A stretch of 14,522 nucleotides of DNA, taken from the NCBI GenBank assembly GCA_046262635.1, contig JBHEMK010000024.1, forward strand, positions 1 through 14,522. Reading direction: 5' to 3'. A program made the position numbers and the translations under genes. Positions 5,813-12,507 of the stretch are shown in pieces (the first letter of the stretch is position 1; each line of letters starts with the position of its first letter). The stretch is from JBHEMK01 sp046262635. Its GTDB lineage: Bacteria; Actinomycetota; Thermoleophilia; Gaiellales; Gaiellaceae. A model generated the notes under the pieces. It was not told the origin of the DNA. It searched no databases and worked only from the letters and a program-made list of their open reading frames with translations.

Positions 5813-7177
5813 ATGTCCGTCGCGCAGGAGACCTTCCAGCACCTCACGACCGCCGGGCTCGCTGACGTCGATCCGGATGTCGCCGAGCTGATCGGCAAGG
5901 AGCTCGACCGTCAGCGCGGGCAGATCGAGCTGATCGCCTCGGAGAACTTCACCTGGCCCTCGGTGCTCGAGGCCGTCGGCTCGGTGCCGACGAACAAGTA
6001 TGCCGAGGGGTACCCGGGCAAGCGCTACTACGGGGGCTGCGAGGTCGTGGACGAGATCGAGCAACTCGCGATCGACCGCGCCAAGGAGCTGTTCGGCGCG
6101 GAGCACGCGAATGTCCAGCCGCACGCAGGGGCGCAGACGAACACCGCGGTCTACCTGGCCGTGCTCAGTCCGGGCGACACGATCCTCTCGCTGCGCCTCG
6201 ACCACGGCGGCCACCTGACGCACGGACTGAAGGTCAACTTCAGCGGGCGCTTCTACACGATTGCCGGCTACGGAGTCTCGCGCGAGACGATGATGGTCGA
6301 CTACGACGAGGTGCTCGAGCTCGCCCGGGAGCACCGGCCGAAGCTGATCGTCTGCGGCGGCTCCGCCTACCCGCGCACGGTCGAGGCCGACCGGTTCCGC
6401 GAGATCGCCGACGACGTCGGGGCGCTCCTGCTTTGCGACATGGCCCACTTCGCCGGGCTCGTCGCCGCCGGACTGCACCCGAACCCGGTCGAGCACTGCG
6501 ATTTCGTCACCTCGACCACGCACAAGACGCTGGCAGGGCCGCGCTCCGGATTCATCCTCTGCCGCGAGCAGCACGCGCAGGCGGTCGACCGCGCGATCTT
6601 CCCGGGGCTCCAGGGCGGCCCGCTCGAGCATACGATCGCGGCCAAGGCGACCTGCTTCAAGATCGCGGGCACGCCGGCCTTTCGCGACTATCAGGCACAG
6701 GTGCGGCGGAACGCCGACACGCTTGCGGCGACCCTGCAGGACGGCGGGCTCGACATCCTCACCGGCGGCACGGACACCCATCTGATGCAGGTCGATCTGC
6801 GCAACTCGGAGTGGACGGGCAAGGACGCCGAAGACCGCCTGCACACGGTGAGGATCACGGCCAATCGCAACACCGTTCCGTTCGACGAACGGCCGCCCAC
6901 GGTCGCTTCGGGCCTGCGGCTCGGGACGCCCGCGATGACGATGCGCGGCTTCGACGCCGGCGACTTCCGCGAGATCGGGGAGATCATTGTCGGGGCGCTG
7001 GGCGGCGGCGCCGATCTCGACGGTCTCCGCTCCCGCAGCCAGGCGCTCTGCGACCGCCGGCCGCTGTACCCCGGCTTTCGCGGCTCGACGAGCTACCGCG
7101 CGCCCGCGCGCGACACCGGCTCGTCCGGGCTCGGAGCCCACGGCGAGCACGTCGCCATCGGGAGGTCGGAGGCGTGA
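5813..7177 (+). CDS. glyA: Serine hydroxymethyltransferase
   Basis: The 454-residue product is a PLP enzyme interconverting serine plus tetrahydrofolate with glycine plus 5,10-methylene-THF, the main cellular source of one-carbon units. Motifs are IELIASENFT (38-47), EGYPGKRYYGG (65-75), NVQPHAGAQTN (100-110), LDHGGHLTHG (129-138), DMAHFAGL (209-216), the PLP-lysine segment TTHKTLAGPRSG with Lys238, and SGLRLGTPA (366-374). The normal family C-terminus corresponds to about residue 420 (CDRRPLYP). A further 34 residues follow, rich in Gly, Ser and Arg, so the protein is longer than the usual 415-435. I chose ATG 5813 for its strong SD (AGGAG, 5 nt spacer) and for the fit to the family N-terminus. 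The reading frame is open further upstream without family similarity. The stop overlaps the upp GTG by 4 nt. Confidence 0.96.
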   Translation: MSVAQETFQHLTTAGLADVDPDVAELIGKELDRQRGQIELIASENFTWPSVLEAVGSVPTNKYAEGYPGKRYYGGCEVVDEIEQLAIDRAKELFGAEHANVQPHAGAQTNTAVYLAVLSPGDTILSLRLDHGGHLTHGLKVNFSGRFYTIAGYGVSRETMMVDYDEVLELAREHRPKLIVCGGSAYPRTVEADRFREIADDVGALLLCDMAHFAGLVAAGLHPNPVEHCDFVTSTTHKTLAGPRSGFILCREQHAQAVDRAIFPGLQGGPLEHTIAAKATCFKIAGTPAFRDYQAQVRRNADTLAATLQDGGLDILTGGTDTHLMQVDLRNSEWTGKDAEDRLHTVRITANRNTVPFDERPPTVASGLRLGTPAMTMRGFDAGDFREIGEIIVGALGGGADLDGLRSRSQALCDRRPLYPGFRGSTSYRAPARDTGSSGLGAHGEHVAIGRSEA

Positions 7178-7824
7178 GGGCGACCGCCACCGCGACGGGA
7201 CGCGTCACGGTCGTCGACCATCCGCTCGTCCAGCACAAGCTCACCTACCTCCGCGACAAGCACACGCCGACCGTCCACTTCCGCAAGCTCGTCAATGAGG
7301 TCACGCTGCTGCTGACCTACGAGGCGACGCGCGACCTCCCGCTTGAGCAAGCGGAGATCGAGACGCCGCTCGAGACGATGACGGCGCAGCGCATCTCGGG
7401 GAAGAAGGTCGCCGTCTGTCCGGTGCTGCGCGCGGGCATGGGTATGCTCGACGGCGTCCTGTCGCTCGTCTCGAGCGCACGCGTCGGATTCATCGGCCTC
7501 TACCGCGACGAAGAGACGCTCCAGCCGGTCGAGTACTTCGTCAAGCTGCCCGTCGACCTCGAGCAACGGGACGCGATCGTCCTCGACCCGATGCTGGCGA
7601 CCGGCAACTCGAGCGTCGCCGCCGTGCAGGCGGTGAAGGACGCGGGCGCGCAGTCGATCACGCTCATCTGCCTCGTCGCCGCCCCTCCGGGCATCGAGCA
7701 CCTGCATCTGCGGCACCCCGGTGTCCACATCGTCTGCGCGGCGATCGACCGCGGCCTGAACGAGCGCGGATTCATCGTGCCCGGCCTCGGGGATGCAGGC
7801 GACCGCCTCTACGGGACGAAGTAG
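7174..7824 (+). CDS. upp: Uracil phosphoribosyltransferase
   Basis: The 216-residue cytoplasmic pyrimidine-salvage enzyme converts uracil and PRPP to UMP and pyrophosphate. Family features are VDHPLVQHKLTYLRDK (14-29), CPVLRAGMGM (82-91), the PRPP-binding loop LDPMLATGNS (137-146), the uracil-binding region with APPG (170-173), and the C-terminal NERGFIVPGLGDAGDR (196-211). Length fits the 208-212 of typical Upp plus a short N-terminal extension. The GTG start at 7174 overlaps the glyA stop as GTGA and has GGAGG at 7161-7165 with an 8-nt spacer. A glyA-upp pair just upstream of the ATP synthase genes is the Bacillus arrangement. Confidence 0.96.
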   Translation: MRATATATGRVTVVDHPLVQHKLTYLRDKHTPTVHFRKLVNEVTLLLTYEATRDLPLEQAEIETPLETMTAQRISGKKVAVCPVLRAGMGMLDGVLSLVSSARVGFIGLYRDEETLQPVEYFVKLPVDLEQRDAIVLDPMLATGNSSVAAVQAVKDAGAQSITLICLVAAPPGIEHLHLRHPGVHIVCAAIDRGLNERGFIVPGLGDAGDRLYGTK

Positions 7825-7829
7825 AGGAG

Positions 7830-9002
7830 ATGGGCGGAGGCGTCCTCCTGCGGGTCGTCCCGGATCCGCCGAGCGGTCACAGCGTCCTCGACACGCTCAG
7901 GGATCACCCGCAGGTCCTGTACGGCGCCGCAGTCGCGCTCCTCGTCGTGATCCTGCTCACCCCGGCCGTCGGCGGGATGGCGCGGCTGCTCGGCGCGGTC
8001 GACCGGCCCGAGGGGCGTCGGATCAACCGCCGACCCGTGCCGCGGCTCGGCGGGGTCGCGCTCTTCCTGGGGATCTTCGTGCCGTCGCTCGCGTTTCTCC
8101 ACCTGGGCAGCGAGACGCGCGGTCTGCTCCTCGGCGCGGCCGTCGCCGTCACGATTGGCGCGATCGACGACTTCCGCGGCCTGGCCTGGTGGGAGAAGCT
8201 CGGCGGGCAGCTGCTTGCTGCCTCGATCCCGGTCGGGTTCGGCGTCTGGGTCGATCGCTTCACGTTCCCGTTCCTCGGAGTCGACGCGCTGCCCGCCTGG
8301 ATCGGGATGCCGCTGACCGTGCTCTGGATCGTCGCGATCATGAACATGGTCAACTTCCTCGACGGGATGGACGGGCTGGCGGCAGGCGTCGCCGCGATCG
8401 CGGGGGGCACGTTCTGTGTGATCGCACTCTCGCTCGCGAAGCCAGACCCGGCGATCCTCTCTGCGATCGTGTTCGGTGCGACGCTCGGCTTCCTGCGCCA
8501 CAACTTCTATCCTGCCCGGATCTTCATGGGCGACTCGGGAGCGTTGCTGCTCGGCTTCGTGCTCGCCACGGTCTCGGTTCTGGGCCTGCTGAAGACGGCG
8601 GCGACCGTCGCCCTGTTCTTCCCGCTGCTCGTTCTGGCAGTCCCAATCATCGATACCTCATTCGTCGTCGCGCGGCGGCTCAAGCACGGCGAGCACGTCT
8701 TCGTCGGCGACCAAGCGCATCTCCATCACCGCTTCCTGCGTCGTGGCTTCTCACAACGGACGGCGACGCTCTACATGTACGGGTGGTGCCTGACGCTCGC
8801 AGGGGCTGCGCTCGCCACACGCTTCATCCCGTTCCGCGCGCACGGCGTCTGGCACCCGTGGCCGACGCTCGCCGCGGGCGTGATCGGGCTCCTCGCTGTC
8901 GGGATGTCGCTCTACACGGTCTACCTGCTCGAGATCGTCAAGCTGACGAGCCGCCGCCTCAGGCGCGGCGAGCCCGGTATGCCCGAGCGGAAGAGCGCGT
9001 AG
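7830..9002 (+). CDS. wecA: WecA/TagO-type undecaprenyl-phosphate sugar-1-phosphate transferase
   Basis: The 390-residue polytopic membrane enzyme of the MraY/WecA/TagO family attaches a sugar-1-phosphate, normally GlcNAc-1-P, from UDP-sugar to undecaprenyl phosphate. This starts synthesis of a cell-wall linked polymer such as arabinogalactan linker, teichoic acid or O-antigen-like glycan. Motifs are RPVPRLGGVALFLG (68-81), the AIDD metal site (111-114), VNFLDGMDGLAAG (174-186), NFYPARIFMGDSGALLLG (225-242) and the histidine motif HLHHR (298-302). There are about ten hydrophobic segments. The start ATG 7830 follows the upp stop by 5 nt, and an AGGAG directly abuts the ATG with no spacer. No later start preserves the first membrane helix. 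Its last 44 bp overlap the opposite-strand oxidoreductase gene. The exact sugar is unknown. Confidence 0.92.
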   Translation: MGGGVLLRVVPDPPSGHSVLDTLRDHPQVLYGAAVALLVVILLTPAVGGMARLLGAVDRPEGRRINRRPVPRLGGVALFLGIFVPSLAFLHLGSETRGLLLGAAVAVTIGAIDDFRGLAWWEKLGGQLLAASIPVGFGVWVDRFTFPFLGVDALPAWIGMPLTVLWIVAIMNMVNFLDGMDGLAAGVAAIAGGTFCVIALSLAKPDPAILSAIVFGATLGFLRHNFYPARIFMGDSGALLLGFVLATVSVLGLLKTAATVALFFPLLVLAVPIIDTSFVVARRLKHGEHVFVGDQAHLHHRFLRRGFSQRTATLYMYGWCLTLAGAALATRFIPFRAHGVWHPWPTLAAGVIGLLAVGMSLYTVYLLEIVKLTSRRLRRGEPGMPERKSA

Positions 9003-10560
9003 CCGCGGCCAGGCTTGCAGCGCCGACGACGACCGCGGCCCTGGCGATCCGGTCGCCGTTGAGCGCGGCGCGGGCCGCGATCGCACCCGGTCCGCCGTGA
9101 ACGCCACCGCCCGGGTGTGCCGACGCGGACGCGAGGTAGAGGCAGGCGACGGGTGTCTCCGGTCGGCCGAGACCGGTCGTCGGCCGCCACACCAGCTGCT
9201 GGTGCAGCTGGGCTGTTCCACCGTTGATCGCGCCGTCGACGAGGTTTTCGTCCGCCTGTTCCAGGTCTCCGGGGGTCGCGACGTGGCGGCCCAGGACGAG
9301 GCCTCGGAAACCTGGGGCCAGCTCCTCGACGCGTTCCTCGATCCGCTCGACCAGCCCTTCCGCGTCGGACTCCGCGCCGCGGGGGACGTGAGTGTAGGCC
9401 CAGGCCGACTCCTTGCCCTCCGGGGCGCGAGTCGAGTCGCCCATCGAGTACTGGCCGAAGATGAGGAACGGTCGTTCGGGGACGAGCCCGCGGGCGAGCT
9501 GCGCCGTCGTCTCGGTCAGCTCGTCGATCCCCTCGGCGATGTGGACGACGGGCGAGCGGCGGGCGTCCGGCGCGGTCCAGGGGATCAGGCCGTCGAGCGC
9601 CCAGTCGACCTTGAAGGTGCTCCAATCCCACTCGAAGCGGCGCAGGTCGTTCAGGGCGCGAGCCGGGACGAGGTCCCGGGGCAGGAGCCGGAGATACAGG
9701 CTCGGAGCGGACACGTCGGCAAGCACCGCGTGCCGGGCGCCGACCTCCTCACCGCCCTCGAGCCGGACGCCGACGGCCCGGCGGCGGCGGACGAGGATTT
9801 GCTCGACGCGGGCATTGCAGGTGATCGTGCCGCCGAGCGACTCGAGCCGACGGACGAGGGCCGCCGTCAGCTGTCCGGCGCCCCCGCGGGGAAACGGAAA
9901 GCCCACGTCCTGGCCGAGGCTGGAAAGAAACCAGCCGTAGAAGGCGCTGAGCGCGCTCTCGGGTGCGAGGTCGGCGTGGAGCGCATTGCCGGCAAGCAGC
10001 CTGCCGGCGCCCTCGCCCCGAAAGTGCTCGGTGGCGAGCCGCCGCACCGGCAAGACCGCCATGCGCAGAAAGCGGAGCAACCCGCCGGGGCCGAGCCTGC
10101 CGGCGACACCGAGCGCTGGAACGACGGGCGGCATCGGTGTGCCGAGTCCCTGCAACAGCGGCTCGCGGACGCGCAGCCAGAGCTCGAAGAGGCGGCGCCA
10201 GGCATCGCCGTCGCCGGCGGCGAACCCGTCGAGCGACGCCGCCGTCTCGTCGAGGTCGCGCGAGAGCGCGACGCAGCTCCCGTCGGCCCGCGGATGAGCA
10301 AGTACGAGCGGGCCGTGGCGCCACTCGAGGCCGTGGCGCTCGAGCTCGAGGCGCCGGATTGCGGGCGAGGCCGCCGCGAGCGGGTAGAAAGCGCTGAAGG
10401 AGTCGTGCCGGAAGCCGGGCTCAGTCAGCTCGGCGGTCTTGACCGCGCCACCCGGCCGGGGCTGCGCCTCGAGCACGTGCACCTGCCAGCCGGCGTCCGC
10501 GAGGTGGTTCGCAGCCACGAGCCCGTTCGGCCCCGCTCCGATCACGATCGCGTCGGACAT
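8959..10560 (-). CDS. CrtI/PYROXD2-like FAD-dependent oxidoreductase
   Basis: The 533-residue flavoprotein of the phytoene-desaturase-like NAD(P)/FAD oxidoreductase family most resembles the PYROXD2-type branch. The N-terminal Rossmann dinucleotide fold VIGAGPNGLVAANHLADAG (6-24) ends in LEAQPRPGG (30-38). The C-terminal FAD-binding signature LYLASASAHPGGGVHGGPGA is at 474-493, after which a short basic tail follows. The substrate domain lies between and cannot be assigned to a carotenoid, because no phytoene synthase or other crt gene is in view. The start ATG (complement of 10558-10560) has AGGAAGG upstream as Shine-Dalgarno. The gene is inverted relative to all others and sits between wecA and the atp operon. 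It converges on wecA with a 44-bp overlap and diverges from atpZ. Codon usage looks like its neighbours, so recent transfer is not evident. Confidence 0.88.
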   Translation of the reverse strand: MSDAIVIGAGPNGLVAANHLADAGWQVHVLEAQPRPGGAVKTAELTEPGFRHDSFSAFYPLAAASPAIRRLELERHGLEWRHGPLVLAHPRADGSCVALSRDLDETAASLDGFAAGDGDAWRRLFELWLRVREPLLQGLGTPMPPVVPALGVAGRLGPGGLLRFLRMAVLPVRRLATEHFRGEGAGRLLAGNALHADLAPESALSAFYGWFLSSLGQDVGFPFPRGGAGQLTAALVRRLESLGGTITCNARVEQILVRRRRAVGVRLEGGEEVGARHAVLADVSAPSLYLRLLPRDLVPARALNDLRRFEWDWSTFKVDWALDGLIPWTAPDARRSPVVHIAEGIDELTETTAQLARGLVPERPFLIFGQYSMGDSTRAPEGKESAWAYTHVPRGAESDAEGLVERIEERVEELAPGFRGLVLGRHVATPGDLEQADENLVDGAINGGTAQLHQQLVWRPTTGLGRPETPVACLYLASASAHPGGGVHGGPGAIAARAALNGDRIARAAVVVGAASLAAATRSSARAYRARRA

Positions 10561-10591
10561 GCGTCCTTCCTCGTCTCCGGCCCCTCACGGC

Positions 10592-10604
10592 TCAAACGGT
10601 TTGA
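10592..10604. promoter_or_regulatory. 13-nt palindrome, candidate operator
   Basis: TCAAAC, one G, then GTTTGA is a perfect 6-1-6 inverted repeat with high A/T content in a GC-rich setting. It is 32-44 bp upstream of the oxidoreductase start codon on the - strand. It overlaps a second partial repeat, AAACG (10594-10598) and CGTTT (10606-10610). The position suits a transcriptional regulator of the oxidoreductase, but no regulator gene is nearby. Confidence 0.35.
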
Positions 10605-10783
10605 TCGTTTCCCCGCCCCCTCGGCGTACGCCCGCAGCGTCGGCGGCCCGACCCGGCAGCCATGGCTGAGGGCCGCCAGCCGCGGCCCGGGGCCTCGCCC
10701 CGGCGCCGCGCAAGGGCCGATCCGACATGAACAAAGTGGCGGCAAATCGCCCCATTTCTGCAGTGCAGCGCTGTTACAAGCTC

Positions 10784-10792
10784 TGGTATCTT
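10784..10792 (+). promoter_or_regulatory. Candidate extended -10 promoter of the atp operon
   Basis: TGGTATCTT matches the extended -10 pattern TGnTAnnnT, with TATCTT at 10787-10792. The ATG of the atpZ-like gene is at 10802, 9 nt downstream, so the start site would fall within a few bases of the start codon. There is no purine-rich ribosome binding site between them. The -35 position (10764-10769, TGCAGC) is a poor match, which is acceptable for an extended -10 promoter. Confidence 0.45.
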
Positions 10793-10801
10793 CCCCCGCG
10801 C

Positions 10802-11005
10802 ATGCAGGCCACTCCCCGCTCGTCCTTCCAGCCCGCCGGCGCCGGCGCGTTGCTTCTGGCCGGCGTCGCGGTCGGGGCGGGCGCCGGAGCCCTGGTCGGC
10901 TGGGCAGCCGGCTCGATCGGGCTCGGGCTGATCGGCGGAGTGATCGTCGGCATCCCGGCCGGCGTTCTTGCCGTCTATCGCCGCTACCGGAGAGCCTTCT
11001 CGTGA
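10802..11005 (+). CDS. AtpZ/AtpI-family small membrane protein
   Basis: The 67-residue protein has two transmembrane segments (about 13-35 and 40-58), a short GS turn between them and a basic tail (YRRYRR, 59-64). Size, hairpin topology and position as first gene of the atp operon fit the AtpZ/AtpI-like family, which assists ATP synthase c-ring assembly or Mg2+ handling. I chose ATG 10802 because the added 25 residues from the alternative ATG at 10727 are not membrane-like and would run through the candidate promoter. However, AAGGG at 10712-10716 could serve as an SD for that longer form. The stop overlaps the atpI GTG by 4 nt. Similarity is recognised from topology and context more than from sequence, so I give no symbol. 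Confidence 0.7.
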   Translation: MQATPRSSFQPAGAGALLLAGVAVGAGAGALVGWAAGSIGLGLIGGVIVGIPAGVLAVYRRYRRAFS

Positions 11006-11391
11006 GGGCGGCGCTCTTTTCGACGCCGCGGCCGGTTCCTGGACGGCTGCTGCCGGCCCTCGGCGGCGGGCTGGTGCTCGCGCTTGCGCTGCCGGTGTTC
11101 CTGGTCGCCGACTGGCGTCTCGCGGGGTGGGCGCTCGGCGCCGTCCTCTGGCTCGCCGCGCTGGCGCTTGATCTCCTGCTGACGCGCGTGAAGAACCGCA
11201 GCGGTAGTCTCGCCGCCTCAGGCGTGCAGGCGTTCGGACTCTTCTTCAAGGCGGTGGGACTGCTTGTCGTGCTGCTCGCGGCCGCCGTCACCGATCCGCA
11301 GCTCGCGGCCGCCGCGGCCGTCGTGTACGTCCTCGCCTATACGTTCGAGCTGGCGCTCTCCCTCTTCGCCTACTTCGGAGGCCTCCGGTGA
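11002..11391 (+). CDS. atpI: ATP synthase protein I-like membrane protein
   Basis: The 129-residue protein has four predicted membrane helices (about 16-36, 40-61, 75-96 and 100-125). This is the AtpI topology, and it sits just before atpB as in most bacteria. AtpI proteins are non-structural and are thought to help c-ring assembly. Sequence conservation in this family is low, so the call relies on topology, length and location. The GTG start at 11002 overlaps the previous stop (GTGA), with SD GGAGAG at 10989-10994. The stop overlaps the atpB GTG by 4 nt. The same frame is open far upstream, antisense to the oxidoreductase, but that part is not coding. Confidence 0.8.
   Translation: MRAALFSTPRPVPGRLLPALGGGLVLALALPVFLVADWRLAGWALGAVLWLAALALDLLLTRVKNRSGSLAASGVQAFGLFFKAVGLLVVLLAAAVTDPQLAAAAAVVYVLAYTFELALSLFAYFGGLR
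11376..11387 (+). promoter_or_regulatory. Palindrome containing the atpB ribosome binding site
   Basis: CGGAGGCCTCCG is a perfect 12-nt palindrome holding the Shine-Dalgarno GGAGG (11377-11381), 6 nt before the atpB GTG at 11388. As a single-strand hairpin it allows only four pairs (CGGA with TCCG), so any masking would be weak. Ribosomes finishing atpI would open it, favouring translational coupling. Confidence 0.4.
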
Positions 11392-12233
11392 GGCGCCTGC
11401 TCGTGCTCGCTACGACCGTGGTGCTCACCTTCCCGGCCACTGCGTGGGGGCGCGGCACCTTCGATCCGTCGAAGGAGTTCGAGCAGCACGAATGGGTACC
11501 GATCCACCTCGGCCCGCTCAACCTCTCGATCACCAAGGCCGTCGTCTATTTGCTGATCGGGGCCGCGGTCACGATTCTCCTCGGTCTCGTCCTGATGCGC
11601 GGGAAGACGCTCAACCGCCGACAGACGGTCGGCGAGACCGTCTACGAGATCGCACAGACGCAGGTCGCGGAGCAGGGACTCCCGACGAAGGCGATCGGCC
11701 GCTGGTTCCCGTACGTCGCGACGCTGATGCTCTTCATCTGGGTCGTGAACATGCTCGGCTTCCTCCCGCTGCCGCTCACCGGCGAGACCTGGCACCACAT
11801 TCCGGTCTGGGGGATCTACGCCGCCACGTCGTCGCTCTCGGTGACCCTCGCGCTCGCGTTGTTGACGTTCGTCTTCACGCACTTCGAGGGAATCCGCGCG
11901 AACGGGCCGGTTCGCTACTTCAAGAGCTGGATCCCGGAAGTGCCGAGGGTGATGCTGCCCCTGATCGTGCCGCTCGAGATCCTGGGGCAGTTCATGCGCC
12001 TGATCTCGTTGAGCGTCCGGCTCTTCGCCAACATGCTCGCTGGGCACATGCTGATCCTGACCTTCATCGGCCTGATCTTCGTCCTGCAGTCGGTCCTCCT
12101 GGCCGTGATCGCCGTTCCTGCCGCGACCGTCTTCTACATCTTCGAGGTCGTCATCGTCGTCTCGATCCAGGCCTTCATCTTCGCCGCCCTGTCCGCAATC
12201 TACATCGGCTCGGCGATCGAGCCGGAACACTAG
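11388..12233 (+). CDS. atpB: ATP synthase Fo subunit a
   Basis: The 281-residue integral membrane subunit forms the proton half-channels against the c-ring. The essential arginine is Arg211 in SLSVRLFANMLAGH (207-220), equivalent to Arg210 in E. coli. The following helix pair contains FEVVIVVSIQAFIFAALSAIYIG (252-274) with Gln261. The N-terminus (MRRLLVLATTVVLTFPATAWG) looks like a cleavable Sec signal peptide, with cleavage plausible near residue 19-21, followed by an acidic soluble stretch before the first membrane helix (about 48-70). The start GTG 11388 overlaps the atpI stop by 4 nt and has a GGAGG Shine-Dalgarno. The stop TAG overlaps the Shine-Dalgarno of atpE. Confidence 0.96.
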   Translation: MRRLLVLATTVVLTFPATAWGRGTFDPSKEFEQHEWVPIHLGPLNLSITKAVVYLLIGAAVTILLGLVLMRGKTLNRRQTVGETVYEIAQTQVAEQGLPTKAIGRWFPYVATLMLFIWVVNMLGFLPLPLTGETWHHIPVWGIYAATSSLSVTLALALLTFVFTHFEGIRANGPVRYFKSWIPEVPRVMLPLIVPLEILGQFMRLISLSVRLFANMLAGHMLILTFIGLIFVLQSVLLAVIAVPAATVFYIFEVVIVVSIQAFIFAALSAIYIGSAIEPEH

Positions 12234-12243
12234 GAGGAACCAC

Positions 12244-12507
12244 ATGTTCCACGCCCTCGTCTTCGCCGCCAGCGGCGACGTGACCAAAGCCGGCAAGGCG
12301 ATCGCGCTCGCCCTCGGCATCGGCCTCGGCGCGCTCGGCGCCGGCGTCGGCATCGGCAACATCTTCGCGTCGATGATCCAGTCGGTTGCCCGTCAACCCG
12401 AGTTGCGCGGCGAGCTCCAGGGGATCCAGTGGTTGGGCTTCGCGCTCACCGAGGCGGTCGTCTTCTACGGTCTGATCGGCGGCCTCCTCGCCTACGTGCT
12501 CGTCTGA
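12244..12507 (+). CDS. atpE: ATP synthase Fo subunit c
   Basis: The 87-residue helical hairpin is the rotor ring subunit. Helix 1 carries the glycine-rich packing motif (25-38), the polar loop has RQP (50-52), and helix 2 carries the ion-binding carboxylate Glu70 in FALTEAVVFYGL (66-77). The Gln in helix 1 and the Ser/Thr after the glutamate that mark sodium-binding c-rings are missing, so proton coupling is inferred. A consensus Shine-Dalgarno AGGAGG (12232-12237) overlaps the atpB stop and is 6 nt before the ATG. This is the best ribosome site in the window, in keeping with the high c-subunit stoichiometry. The stop shares one base with the atpF start (TGATG). Confidence 0.97.
   Translation: MFHALVFAASGDVTKAGKAIALALGIGLGALGAGVGIGNIFASMIQSVARQPELRGELQGIQWLGFALTEAVVFYGLIGGLLAYVLV

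Larger units (their letters stand above)
10561..10801. other. Divergent intergenic region, oxidoreductase / atp operon
   Basis: These 241 bp between divergent genes hold no supported gene. The part at about 10727-10800 is visibly richer in A and T than the surrounding coding DNA, as expected for a promoter. Two short inverted repeats with a single central G lie here: TCAAAC-G-GTTTGA (10592-10604), about 35 bp upstream of the oxidoreductase start, and CTGCA-G-TGCAG (10758-10768), close to the -35 position of the candidate atp promoter. Either could be a repressor site. GGCG-GCAAAT-CGCC near 10738-10751 is a weaker repeat. Confidence 0.5.

Noticed and set aside
5479..5898. 139-codon - strand frame covering the glyA leader, with a protein-like stretch (MNGDGGAIAHIIVKGE)
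   Set aside because: Most of it overlaps tsaC and glyA, it would start inside glyA, and I recognise no family. Kept only as a remote possibility of a gene remnant.
5384..7150. 588-codon open frame on the - strand under tsaC/glyA
   Set aside because: It is antisense to glyA with its full set of SHMT motifs, its predicted protein is low-complexity Arg/Ala/Val/Asp-rich, and no domain is recognisable.
8950..8969. Hairpin GCCGC-C-GCC / GGC-GCGGC as a bidirectional terminator at the wecA/oxidoreductase junction
   Set aside because: It is short and bulged with a 3-nt loop, has no T-tract on either strand, and lies in a coding repeat of Arg codons. Chance is the better explanation.
10727..10801. 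Longer atpZ-like protein starting at ATG 10727
   Set aside because: The extra 25 residues do not look like the family and the DNA has promoter-like composition including an extended -10. An SD-like AAGGG at 10712-10716 means it is not fully excluded.
9097..11391. 764-codon open frame on the + strand across the oxidoreductase region
   Set aside because: Only its last 129 codons (AtpI) are coding. The rest is antisense to the oxidoreductase, which has clear FAD motifs at both ends. Long spurious frames are common in GC-rich DNA.
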